Positions 1 through 7,157 of a stretch of 11,454 nucleotides of DNA are shown here, one piece after another. The notes under the pieces are model-generated. The model had not been told where the DNA came from and did no database searches. It saw nothing but the letters and a program-made list of their open reading frames with translations. The position numbers were made by a program, and so were the translations under genes. This DNA comes from CAXGUU01 sp964012875 (GTDB lineage: Bacteria; Pseudomonadota; Gammaproteobacteria; Ga0077536). Location: assembly GCA_964012875.1 (NCBI GenBank), contig CAXGUU010000086.1, positions 1 through 11,454 on the forward strand, written 5' to 3'. Position 1 is the first letter of the stretch. The number at the start of each line of letters is the position of its first letter.

Positions 1-764
1 CCGAGAAGAGCGCAGCTCCCGCCGTATCGACCGTACAGGAGCGCGCCCCGGTAGAAACCGGCGAACGAATTGAAGAGCGGGTGCCGATGACCCGACTGCG
101 TCGGCGAGCAGCCGAAAGGTTGCTAAGCGCGCAGCAGGAAAACGCGTTGTTGACAACCTTCAACGAAGTGAACATGCAGCCAATCATGGACCTGCGCGCC
201 CGCTACAAAAGCGAATTTGAAGATCGCTATGGCGTGAAACTCGGATTCATGTCCTTTTTCGTGAAAGCTGCAGTTGAAGCGCTCAAAAAATTTCCGGTTG
301 TGAATGCGTCGGTGGATGGCGACGACGTCATTTACCACGGTTATTTCGACGTTGGCGTCGCCGTCGGATCAGAGCGTGGCCTCGTCGTGCCGATATTGCG
401 CGAAGTCGAACGCATGTAGTTCTCTGACGTCGAACGGAGAATTCGGGATTTCGGCGAACGCGCCCGGGACGGCAAGCTCACGATCGAAGAGCTGACCGGA
501 GGCACGTTTACGATCAGTAACGGAGGTGTCTATGGATCACTCGTTTCGACACCCATCATCAACCCACCGCAAAGCGCCATCCTGGGCATGCACAAAATTC
601 AGGAGCGTCCGATTGCGGAGAACGGCGAAGTCGCTATTCGCCCGATGATGTATCTCGCGCTGTCATACGATCATCGGATCATAGATGGCCGGGAAGCTGT
701 TCAGTTCCTTGATAATATCCGCCGGACGCTTGAAGACCCGGCACGTATCTTATTAGCGATCTAA
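1..764 (+). pseudogene. sucB: Dihydrolipoyl succinyltransferase (E2 of 2-oxoglutarate dehydrogenase), 5'-partial, interrupted by an in-frame TAG
   Basis: E2 transfers the succinyl group from lipoamide to CoA in the cytosolic 2-oxoglutarate dehydrogenase complex of the TCA cycle. The window opens in the linker; the N-terminal lipoyl domain lies outside. From about base 60 the 2-oxoacid dehydrogenase acyltransferase domain is clear: VPMTRLR, then LLTTFNEVNM, then GLVVPILREVERM. A TAG at 417-419 stops the frame there. The same frame continues without any shift to TAA at 762-764 and keeps the rest of the domain: GKLTIEELTGGTFTISNGG, STPIINPPQSAILGMHKI and the catalytic SYDHRIIDG, with His codon 672-674 and Asp codon 684-686. 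Everything catalytic is therefore downstream of the stop. One base change (for example TCG to TAG, Ser being common at this place in E2 proteins as I recall them) explains it. Identity is very sure. Whether the stop is real, a recent mutation or a read error cannot be told here. Confidence 0.9.
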
Positions 765-779
765 GGCCGGAGATTAAAG

Positions 780-2192
780 ATGGATAAGTATGACGTCGTG
801 GTCATCGGTGGCGGTCCGGGCGGATACGTTGCAGCAATTCGTGCGGCACAACTCGGATTCAAAACAGCATGCGTGGAACGCTGGCTCGACGACAAGAGCA
901 AACCCGCGCTCGGCGGTACCTGTCTCAATGTTGGCTGCATCCCGTCAAAAGCACTGCTTGATTCATCACATCATTTCGAATTTATGAGTCGACACGCCGC
1001 GGAACACGGAATCTCAGCATCTCCAGAAATTGATGTCGGCTTGATGCAGAAAAGAAAGACCAAAATAGTTTTAACACTGACACAAGGTGTGGCCAGCCTG
1101 CTTAAGAAAAACAAGGTCACGTGGCTTCAGGGCAGCGGTGCATTGACGGCGGCGAACGAGATTCTGGTCACCGCTGCGGACGGTTCGACTTCGTCGGTTG
1201 CGGCCGGGCACGTCATTATTGCCACGGGATCGGTCCCGGCGGCGATCCCGCCTGCACCGGTTGACCAGAAATTTATCGTCGACTCTACCGGTGCACTGGC
1301 GCTCGACACAATCCCCGCCCGCCTCGGCGTCATCGGAGCAGGCGTAATCGGACTTGAGCTTGGCAGTGTCTGGCGACGCCTTGGATCTGAGGTCGTCATC
1401 CTCGAAGCGCTACCTGATTTCTTGCCCCTGGCGGACAAGGCGGTTTCAAAAGAAGCACTGAAGGTATTGTCAAAACAGGGTTTGGACATCCGCCTGGGTG
1501 CGACGGTTAAGGAAGCTGAGGTTAAGAAGAATAAGGTCAAGGTCAGTTTCGAAAACAGTGGAGAAGCTGCGGAAGAGATATTTGACAAACTGATCGTTGC
1601 AGTCGGCAGGAAACCGAATACTGACGGTCTGAATCTTGAAGCGGTACAGATTAGGACTGACGAACGGGGATTTATCCAGGTAGACGACGAATGCCGCACA
1701 AGCATTCCGAATGTTTACGCAATTGGCGATTGCGTACGCGGGCCAATGCTCGCGCATAAAGCGAGCGAGGAAGGCATGGCCGTAGCGGAACGCCTCGCCG
1801 GTCAGAAACCACATATCGATTTCGGCGTCATTCCATGGGTTATCTACACCTGGCCAGAAATCGCCTGGGCGGGAGAAACCGAGCAAGCGCTGCAATCCAG
1901 TGGTCGGGAAATTCGGAGCGGCAGCTTCCCATTTATGGCCAGCGGGCGAGCACGTGCCATGGGAGACGTCGATGGTTTCGTCAAAATTGTCGCCGACGCG
2001 AATACAGACGCAGTGCTCGGCGTACACATCGTGGGCGCCAACGCTTCTGAACTAATTTCTGAGGCTGTTCTCGCGATGGAGTTTGGTGCGAGCGCCGAAG
2101 ACATAGCGCGCACCGTACACGGCCATCCGACCTTGGCCGAATCAATGCATGAAGCAGCCCTGGCCACGGACAAACGCGCGATCCACTTTTAG
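780..2192 (+). CDS. lpd: Dihydrolipoyl dehydrogenase (E3)
   Basis: This FAD flavoprotein reoxidises dihydrolipoamide with NAD+ and serves 2-oxoacid dehydrogenase complexes and the glycine cleavage system. The 470-residue length is typical. Visible in order are the N-terminal FAD fold GGGPGG (10-15) and the redox disulfide in GGTCLNVGCIPSK (Cys48, Cys53). The NAD-binding loop GAGVIGLELG starts near residue 186, and the second FAD motif is VYAIGDC. The C-terminal dimer domain carries the catalytic pair HPTLAE (His449, Glu454). The start is backed by a GGAGA ribosome site at 769-773, six bases before ATG. It lies only 15 bases after the sucB stop, so the two are almost surely one operon, as is usual for this pathway. 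No defects are seen; all key residues are present. The neighbour fits the E3 of the 2-oxoglutarate dehydrogenase complex rather than a pyruvate dehydrogenase-specific copy. Confidence 0.96.
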   Translation: MDKYDVVVIGGGPGGYVAAIRAAQLGFKTACVERWLDDKSKPALGGTCLNVGCIPSKALLDSSHHFEFMSRHAAEHGISASPEIDVGLMQKRKTKIVLTLTQGVASLLKKNKVTWLQGSGALTAANEILVTAADGSTSSVAAGHVIIATGSVPAAIPPAPVDQKFIVDSTGALALDTIPARLGVIGAGVIGLELGSVWRRLGSEVVILEALPDFLPLADKAVSKEALKVLSKQGLDIRLGATVKEAEVKKNKVKVSFENSGEAAEEIFDKLIVAVGRKPNTDGLNLEAVQIRTDERGFIQVDDECRTSIPNVYAIGDCVRGPMLAHKASEEGMAVAERLAGQKPHIDFGVIPWVIYTWPEIAWAGETEQALQSSGREIRSGSFPFMASGRARAMGDVDGFVKIVADANTDAVLGVHIVGANASELISEAVLAMEFGASAEDIARTVHGHPTLAESMHEAALATDKRAIHF

Positions 2193-2254
2193 TGCCATAG
2201 CTGGCAGGCCCTCGTTCTACGAGCCGCGGCAGAACGGTGCCGCAACCGGGCAAC

Positions 2255-2283
2255 TTGCATAATGGTGCAGTGCAACTTAGATT
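2255..2283 (+). promoter_or_regulatory. Candidate phaR promoter overlapping a TGCA-rich putative operator
   Basis: TTGCAT (2255-2260) and TAGATT (2278-2283) are separated by 17 bases, a spacing right for sigma-70, with moderate matches to consensus (3/6 and 4/6). The interval contains three TGCA words at 2256, 2266 and 2271, and the inverted words TTGCA (2255-2259) and TGCAA (2271-2275). Two more TGCA words lie at 2356 (inside the perfect palindrome CGTTGCAACG, 2353-2362) and at 2416. PhaR of Paracoccus denitrificans is known to bind TGC-rich DNA and to repress its own gene, so autoregulation here is a reasonable inference. A competing promoter reading is TTGGCC (2348-2353), 16 bases, TATAGC (2370-2375). 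The remainder of 2193-2432 holds small hairpins just after lpd (TGCCA/TGGCA at 2193-2206, CTCGT/ACGAG at 2211-2223, GCGGC/GCCGC at 2226-2243), none with a T tract. Confidence 0.35.
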
Positions 2284-2432
2284 AAAGGTCCCCTTATCGC
2301 CGGAGCCGCGGTTCCGTCGGTTTGTTTAGTGGCGGTGATTTTCAGCGTTGGCCGTTGCAACGCCGAGCTTATAGCAAGCTTTTATTCGCGCGAAGAAACC
2401 AACTTCGTTAGAGGTTGCAGGACGACAAGCCT

Positions 2433-2921
2433 ATGAGTGATGAGACAAAACGCGTCATAAAAAAGTATCCGAACCGCCGTCTATACGACACGGCTCAAAG
2501 TAAATACGTAACGTTAAGTGACGTCCGGAAACTTGTGCTTGATGGAGTATCGTTTTGCGTAATCGATAAGAAAAGCGGCGATGACATCACCAGAAATATC
2601 CTCCTGCAAATCATTATTGAACAGGAAGAAGAAGGAGAACCGCTCTTTACGACGGACTCGTTGGAGCAAATTATCGGTTTCTACGGCGATTCTGTTCAGG
2701 GCATCGCGGGAGATTTTCTGGGACAGAGTCTTAAATTATTTCAGCAGCAACAGCAGCGTTTTCAGTCACAGATGACTGAAGCGATGCAAGCGAATCCGAT
2801 GGCTTCGGTGCTGACTGAAATGACGCAACGAAACCTTGATCTATGGAAGTCCATGCAACAGGCGATGTTTACAGGTCTGACCCCGGGAGCTAAGCGCAAA
2901 GATAGCGACGAAGAGTCGTAG
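2433..2921 (+). CDS. phaR: Polyhydroxyalkanoate synthesis regulator PhaR
   Basis: PhaR binds DNA when PHA is absent and leaves it for the growing polymer granule, thereby releasing phasin genes and its own gene. The 162-residue product opens with the family hallmark KKYPNRRLYDT (residues 10-20) followed by YVTLSDVRKLVLDG, the PHB/PHA accumulation regulator DNA-binding domain. A second PHB accumulation domain follows, around residues 70-105 (LFTTDSLEQIIGFYG, then IAGDFLGQSL). After that come a glutamine-rich stretch (LFQQQQQRF) and a charged tail. ATG at 2433 was chosen because an AGGA site lies at 2419-2422 and the family usually starts shortly before the RxIKKYPNRRLYDT motif. A TTG at 2415 in frame would have its GAGG directly abutting. 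The gene stands apart from lpd by 240 bases and converges on pckG; the PHA synthase genes lie about 2.2 kb further on the other strand. Confidence 0.93.
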   Translation: MSDETKRVIKKYPNRRLYDTAQSKYVTLSDVRKLVLDGVSFCVIDKKSGDDITRNILLQIIIEQEEEGEPLFTTDSLEQIIGFYGDSVQGIAGDFLGQSLKLFQQQQQRFQSQMTEAMQANPMASVLTEMTQRNLDLWKSMQQAMFTGLTPGAKRKDSDEES

Positions 2922-2945
2922 CTACCCCTTGGTTTCCCCAGGTAG
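2922..2945. terminator. Weak hairpin between the convergent phaR and pckG genes
   Basis: The 32-base gap between the two stop codons contains an inverted repeat. CTACC (2922-2926) pairs with GGTAG (2941-2945), and TGG (2930-2932) stacks on CCA (2938-2940) with a three-base bulge. It could act from both sides, but neither side is followed by a T tract, so a classical intrinsic terminator is not shown. Confidence 0.3.
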
Positions 2946-2953
2946 TAGCAAGC

Positions 2954-4723
2954 TTACGCCGCCGCCTGCTCGTCGAGCGCCGCTTTAATCTGGCCCGCCT
3001 GATCCCGCAGTGCCTGCGGCACGCGGCCGCCGAACGAATCAAAGTACATCTCGATTTGACTGAGTTCGTCACGCCACGTCGATGGATCAATCGATAACAA
3101 GTCCTTCATGGTGTTCTGATCGATGTCTATTCCGTCGATGTTGAACGCAGCCGCAGCCGGTACATAACCGATTGGGGTTTTGACGGCACCAGTGTCGTCA
3201 TCGCTTGCGCAACGCTTCAGGATCCATTCCAGAACGCGAATGTTGTCACCAAACCCTGGCCACATGAAACGACCTTCGCCGTCTTTGCGAAACCAGTTGA
3301 CATGGAAAATCCGAGGCAACCGTGTCGACTTCGTTCCGAAACTCAACCAATGTGCCCAGTAGTCCCCGAAGTTGTAACCGCAAAACGGTTTCATAGCCAT
3401 TGGGTCGCGTCTGACCTGTCCGACCGCACCGGTGGCGGCAGCAGTCGTTTCGGAGGCCATTGCCGCGCCGGCGAAGACACCGTGATCCCAATCGAATGCT
3501 TCAAACACCAGTGGCGCAACGGTTGACCGCCGTCCACCGAAAATAATTGCCGAAATTGGCACGCCTTGCGGTGCGTTCCCTTCAGATGAAAAGCTCGGGC
3601 ATTGTCTTGCAGCCACCGTAAACCGGGCATTCGGATGAGCCGCAGGGCCAGTTTTATCAGGGTCATGCGACCGCCCCTGCCAGTCGGTCAGCGAATCTGG
3701 TTTGTCCCCATCGATGCCTTCCCACCAGGGCTGCATGTCGTCGGTGACAGCAACATTGGTATAGATCGCATTACGACCCAGGGTGTTCATGCAATTCGGA
3801 TTCGTCTTGAGGCTCGTTCCGGGTGCGACGCCGAAAAAACCCGCTTCGGGGTTAATCGCCCACAGTTGTCCATCCTCGCCAAGATGCATCCACGCGATGT
3901 CATCGCCCACGGTCCAAACCTTCCAACCGTCGAACGCCTTGGGCGGAACGAGCATCGCAAGATTTGTTTTGCCGCAGGCCGACGGGAACGCCGCGCCCAC
4001 GTAATGCGTCTCGCCTTCGGGCGACTGCAGTCCAAGAATCAGCATGTGTTCGGCGAGCCAGCCTTCTGTGCGGGCCTGCGCACTAGCAATTCTAAGGGCA
4101 TGACACTTTTTTCCGAGCAGCGCGTTGCCACCGTAACCTGAACCAATACTCTTGATAGCGAGTTCTTCGGGGAAGTGCATGATGTAACGGCGGTCAGGGC
4201 TGAGATCGCCAATGGAATGCAGGCCTTTAACGAAACTGTTGCCGGCCTCAATGTGCTCAAGAGCGCGACTGCCGATACGCGCCATGATGCGCATATTGAG
4301 TACAACGTAGGGGCTATCTGTGATTTCCACTCCGGCTCTGGCGAACGGTGAGCCATAAGGCCCCATCAGGTACGGGATCACGTACATCGTGCGCCCACGC
4401 ATTGCCCCTTCGAACAGGGGGTCAATCAGCGCATGACCTTCGTCCGGGTCCATCCAATTGTTGTTTGGGCCCGCATCTTCCTTGCTTTTGGAACAGACAA
4501 AAGTGAGGTGCTCGACGCGTGCAACGTCGTTCGGGTCGGAGCGATGTAAATAACAATTTGGATGAGTTCGATCGTTCAGTCGGATGAGATCCCCTTGATC
4601 CAGCATCAGCTGCGTTAGTTCGTCGTTCTCTGAATCTGAGCCGTCACACCATCGAATCTGGTTCGGCTGGGTGAGCCTGCTGATCTGCTCGATCCATGCA
4701 GCCAACTCTGGGTTTTTTGTCAT
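2954..4723 (-). CDS. pckG: Phosphoenolpyruvate carboxykinase (GTP)
   Basis: The enzyme converts oxaloacetate plus GTP to phosphoenolpyruvate, CO2 and GDP, the entry step of gluconeogenesis from TCA intermediates, and acts in the cytosol. At 589 residues it has the usual length of the GTP family, distinct from the shorter ATP-dependent PckA. Seen in order: the substrate arginine region HRSDPNDVARVEH (60-72), YGGN (197-200) with GKK behind it, and the nucleotide loop FPSACGKTNLAML (246-258) with the active-site Cys250. VGDDIAW (272-278) supplies the metal-binding aspartates. Further on come NPEAGFFGVAPGTS, FCGYNFGDYWAHWLSFG and HVNWFRKDGEGRFMWPGFGDN. The ATG has a GGAG site ten bases upstream (CTCC at 4734-4737 on the plus strand). 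It is probably transcribed from its own promoter in the 364-base gap behind phaC. It fits growth on acetate or stored PHA, where sugars must be made from acetyl-CoA-derived acids. Confidence 0.97.
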   Translation of the reverse strand: MTKNPELAAWIEQISRLTQPNQIRWCDGSDSENDELTQLMLDQGDLIRLNDRTHPNCYLHRSDPNDVARVEHLTFVCSKSKEDAGPNNNWMDPDEGHALIDPLFEGAMRGRTMYVIPYLMGPYGSPFARAGVEITDSPYVVLNMRIMARIGSRALEHIEAGNSFVKGLHSIGDLSPDRRYIMHFPEELAIKSIGSGYGGNALLGKKCHALRIASAQARTEGWLAEHMLILGLQSPEGETHYVGAAFPSACGKTNLAMLVPPKAFDGWKVWTVGDDIAWMHLGEDGQLWAINPEAGFFGVAPGTSLKTNPNCMNTLGRNAIYTNVAVTDDMQPWWEGIDGDKPDSLTDWQGRSHDPDKTGPAAHPNARFTVAARQCPSFSSEGNAPQGVPISAIIFGGRRSTVAPLVFEAFDWDHGVFAGAAMASETTAAATGAVGQVRRDPMAMKPFCGYNFGDYWAHWLSFGTKSTRLPRIFHVNWFRKDGEGRFMWPGFGDNIRVLEWILKRCASDDDTGAVKTPIGYVPAAAAFNIDGIDIDQNTMKDLLSIDPSTWRDELSQIEMYFDSFGGRVPQALRDQAGQIKAALDEQAAA

Positions 4724-4747
4724 TCAGCTTGTGCTCCGAATAGGGCG

Positions 4748-4776
4748 CACCCAAGCGATTTTTTATCGCGCGGGTG
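4748..4776 (-). promoter_or_regulatory. Symmetrical hairpin in the pckG 5' leader
   Basis: CACCC (4748-4752) pairs with GGGTG (4772-4776). Inside, after a two-by-two internal mismatch, GCGAT (4755-4759) pairs with ATCGC (4765-4769) around a five-base loop that reads AAAAA in the pckG mRNA. It ends about 25 bases before the start codon and about 10 bases before the ribosome site. It could be a leader RNA structure or a DNA operator. On the minus strand no T tract follows, so it does not read as an attenuator. The function is unknown. Confidence 0.5.
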
Positions 4777-5087
4777 TCATCAATTTCTATTGGTGAGCGG
4801 TGAGTTGCGCGGGTCACAACAGCATCGCGTTCGGTAAAATTTTGTAGCGCAAAGATACCAGACCAGAAGGGTAGATGTTGATGCGCAGTGGGCGTCTTTT
4901 ACAAAAATTTCGAACTCCGGTGATTCGGTCTGAACAAAGCACCAGTTCTAGCAGTCGTTGAGTTTGCTAGGCGCACGGTATTCGGATTTTCCTTATCGCA
5001 CCATTTAAGTGGTCGAGCGCACGACGACAGCATCAACCAGAGACACGATCCGCCCTCCGACGAGCGCCATCCTGGCGGCGCCTTAAG
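4777..5087. other. Gap between phaC and pckG without a recognisable gene
   Basis: No open frame with coding character was found on either strand. Just after the phaC stop there is a small tight hairpin, CGCCA/TGGCG with a three-base loop (5065-5077), lacking a T tract, so phaC termination is not resolved. The stretch 4838-4915 is A+T-richer than its surroundings (for example AAAATTTT near 4837-4845 and ACAAAAATTT near 4901-4910) and is the likeliest home of the pckG promoter. No pair of -35/-10 boxes is good enough to name. Confidence 0.5.
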
Positions 5088-6161
5088 TCACCCTACCGAC
5101 CGCTCTACGACCCAATCCGCGATTACGTCTGCTACGGATCCCGAATTGCGCGAACCTACATAGATGCCAATGTGCCCGCCCGGCAACTCATGCTCCCGAT
5201 AATCGTTGGTCGCCACCAGACCGGCAAGAGCTTTCGATGATGCTGGTGGTACGAGGTGATCTTCACGCGCATAAACGTTGAGAACGGGCACCTCAATTCG
5301 GCCGAGGTCGACCTCGCGGCCACCGAGCCGCAATCCACCTTCGAGCAACCGGTTCTGCTGGTAGAAGTTGACGGCGAATTCACGGGCTGAGCGCGCAGTC
5401 AGCGCCGGGCTGTCGAAAATCCACTGCTCCATACGCAAGAACATGGCCGCTTTGTCTGCGTCGTCGCACTTGTTCAGAAACTTTACGTATTTCTGATGAA
5501 GCAGACGGAATGGCTTCAGGGACAGAAATAATGCATTCAGAATGTCACCGTCGACATTGCCGATCGCATTGACCAGCAGATTGGCATCAACATGTCTCAC
5601 AAGATGACTGATCATGTCACCACTCGTATGAAAATCGATCGGCGTCACCGTCGTCACGAGACGGTCAATTTTGTGCGGAAACAACGACGTATAAATAGTA
5701 CTGAAAGTGCCACCCTGACAGATGCCCAGGAGACTAAGCCGTTTCCTTCTCGTTGCTGACAAAAGGTAATCGACACAGGCGTTCAGGTACCGGGCAATGT
5801 AGGTATCCAAACCAATATCCTGATCGGCAAAATCCGGAGATCCCCAGTTGATTAAATAGACATCAAACCCGCGCGCAAGAAGCCCCTCGACCATCGACCG
5901 GCCATGCTGCAGATCCACCATCTCAGGTCGATTAACCAACGCATAAACTATGAGTATTGGCGGCTGGTTCGAGACGTTTGCGCGATCGCTGCTGTAACGA
6001 TATAGAACGGCCTTGTCGATCTGATACACCGCTCGGCGCGGCGTTGCGCCGACTTTGGCGTCAGCGACCGACCTCAGCGTGGCGATGCCCTTGGACATCG
6101 CCTCGACGGCTTCGGCGTATTCACGCTGGATGCTGTCAACAGTGAAGTCCAAGCGCGCCAT
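5088..6161 (-). CDS. phaC: Class III poly(3-hydroxyalkanoate) synthase, catalytic subunit PhaC
   Basis: PhaC polymerises (R)-3-hydroxyacyl-CoA, mainly 3-hydroxybutyryl-CoA, into PHA at the granule surface. The 357-residue length matches class III synthases, which need PhaE, and is far shorter than class I/II enzymes of about 560-600 residues. The alpha/beta-hydrolase fold is visible: an N-terminal helical part, then VYALVNRPEMVDL, GFDVYLINWGSPD and the lipase-like box GICQGG with nucleophile Cys148. NVYAREDHLVPP follows with Asp301, and LPGGHIGIYVG with His330; together these form the Cys-Asp-His triad expected from the Allochromatium vinosum enzyme. ATG at 6161 lies nine bases after the phaE stop. 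The junction repeats the word CGAATGA twice in tandem (end of phaE, then spacer) and has only a weak ribosome site, suggesting translational coupling with phaE. No defect is seen. Confidence 0.95.
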   Translation of the reverse strand: MARLDFTVDSIQREYAEAVEAMSKGIATLRSVADAKVGATPRRAVYQIDKAVLYRYSSDRANVSNQPPILIVYALVNRPEMVDLQHGRSMVEGLLARGFDVYLINWGSPDFADQDIGLDTYIARYLNACVDYLLSATRRKRLSLLGICQGGTFSTIYTSLFPHKIDRLVTTVTPIDFHTSGDMISHLVRHVDANLLVNAIGNVDGDILNALFLSLKPFRLLHQKYVKFLNKCDDADKAAMFLRMEQWIFDSPALTARSAREFAVNFYQQNRLLEGGLRLGGREVDLGRIEVPVLNVYAREDHLVPPASSKALAGLVATNDYREHELPGGHIGIYVGSRNSGSVADVIADWVVERSVG

Positions 6162-6170
6162 GTCATTCGC

Positions 6171-7133
6171 TCATTCGAGAAAATCGTCGATGACGAACCC
6201 GGACGCAGTTTGCGCGGGCTTAGGTTTACGCTGTTTTACCTTGCGCTTCGGAAGCCTTTTCAGGTTCTGTATCGGCTTTCCTTTTTTGGAAGTCTTTTGC
6301 TGACTGGGAGCGGTGCCGTCCGAATTCGCTTGCTTCGCCGCGACCGGTTGAAACTGAGTTTGTCGCTCCTCCAACTCGCGAACTTTCGCCTTCAGGGCCT
6401 CATTGGTCTGCTGTAACGCCTGGATGTCTAACCTGGACGCCAGGCCAATTTGAGATAGATGACGATCCTGAATCGCGCTTTGCACACGGTGGAGTTTCGC
6501 CGAGGTATTCACATAATCGCCAAAATCGCGGGAGTACGAATCAGTCATGACGCGCTTGGCATAGGCCTCCTCCGCACTTTCAATCCACAAGTCGAAAAGC
6601 GCCTGCAACGAATCGAGCGGCGCCGCCGAATCGTTCGACAGGTAGGCGGAAACCGACGACAAGGCATCGACGAGTATCGCCCGAAAATGCGTCGCTAATA
6701 TCGTTGTCGCTTTCACGTGCGCACGCGATTTTTTCCTCCAATCCTGTAGCATTGACAGCAGTTCGCGCTGAGGGCCCATCGGCGGGACGCTTCCCGCACT
6801 TTCTAATATTTGTTCTGCGAAGTGCTCGAATGGAGCGCCAACCGGCGTATTCATCACTGATGATGATACTTTGCACCAGCTACTTACCCACGACTCCAGG
6901 ATCTCACCCCTGCCCTCGCGTACCAAACGACTCAGATTCGCAAAGTAAGCCGCGACCGCCTCATCATTCGCTGGGCTCGGAGCGCTGTCCAGCCAGACTG
7001 ATTGCATTGATTCACCAAAGGTCTGAAAGGCACCAACTGTTGCTTTGAACTGGTCGTCGGGCGAAGAATTGCGGTCGTTCAGATTCACAGGGCTAAAGAA
7101 CGATGCCCAATAGCTGTTCCAGAAATCGGTCAT
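6171..7133 (-). CDS. phaE: Class III PHA synthase subunit PhaE, with a basic C-terminal tail
   Basis: PhaE has no catalytic centre of its own but is required for full activity and lag-free polymerisation by class III PhaC. The product is 320 residues from ATG. Family features are an aromatic N-terminus (TDFWNSYWASFF), a helical middle with PPMGPQRELLSMLQDW, and the most typical segment LFDLWIESAEEAYAKRVM followed by YVNTSAKLHRV and LASRLDIQALQQTNEALK. A coiled-coil-like stretch then runs to about residue 255. The last 65 or so residues are low-complexity and rich in Lys, Arg, Gln and Pro (KKGKPIQNLKRLPKRKVKQR) and end in the acidic DDFLE. A GTG one codon upstream (7134-7136) is an alternative start. 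Neither start has a clear ribosome site, because a perfect palindrome occupies that position. The gene lies between acs (24 bases) and phaC (9 bases) in one operon. Confidence 0.9.
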   Translation of the reverse strand: MTDFWNSYWASFFSPVNLNDRNSSPDDQFKATVGAFQTFGESMQSVWLDSAPSPANDEAVAAYFANLSRLVREGRGEILESWVSSWCKVSSSVMNTPVGAPFEHFAEQILESAGSVPPMGPQRELLSMLQDWRKKSRAHVKATTILATHFRAILVDALSSVSAYLSNDSAAPLDSLQALFDLWIESAEEAYAKRVMTDSYSRDFGDYVNTSAKLHRVQSAIQDRHLSQIGLASRLDIQALQQTNEALKAKVRELEERQTQFQPVAAKQANSDGTAPSQQKTSKKGKPIQNLKRLPKRKVKQRKPKPAQTASGFVIDDFLE

Positions 7134-7136
7134 CAC

Positions 7137-7155
7137 CGATTCGAATTTCGAATCG
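7137..7155. repeat. Perfect palindrome at the acs-phaE junction
   Basis: CGATTCGAA (7137-7145) and TTCGAATCG (7147-7155) are exact inverted copies around a single central base, T7146. The element fills the short gap between the acs stop codon (7158-7160) and the phaE start (GTG 7134-7136 / ATG 7131-7133), exactly where a ribosome binding site would be. As DNA it could be an operator. As RNA a 9-pair stem cannot close on a one-base loop, so at most about 8 pairs with a 3-base loop would form. Confidence 0.8.
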
Positions 7156-7157
7156 CT

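Noticed and set aside
417..419. Pyrrolysine or other programmed recoding at the sucB TAG
   Set aside because: Nothing in the window points to pyrrolysine machinery, the residue at this place is not catalytic in E2, and the bases after the stop do not match known readthrough contexts. A sequence error or point mutation is simpler.
1470..2027. Long open frame antisense to lpd, and a similar one at 3602-4141 antisense to pckG
   Set aside because: Both are covered by clear conserved genes on the other strand, with no ribosome site and no recognisable motif.
2415..2432. Longer phaR from a TTG at 2415
   Set aside because: GAGG would abut the start codon directly. ATG 2433 has AGGA at ten bases and gives the usual short lead before the conserved motif.
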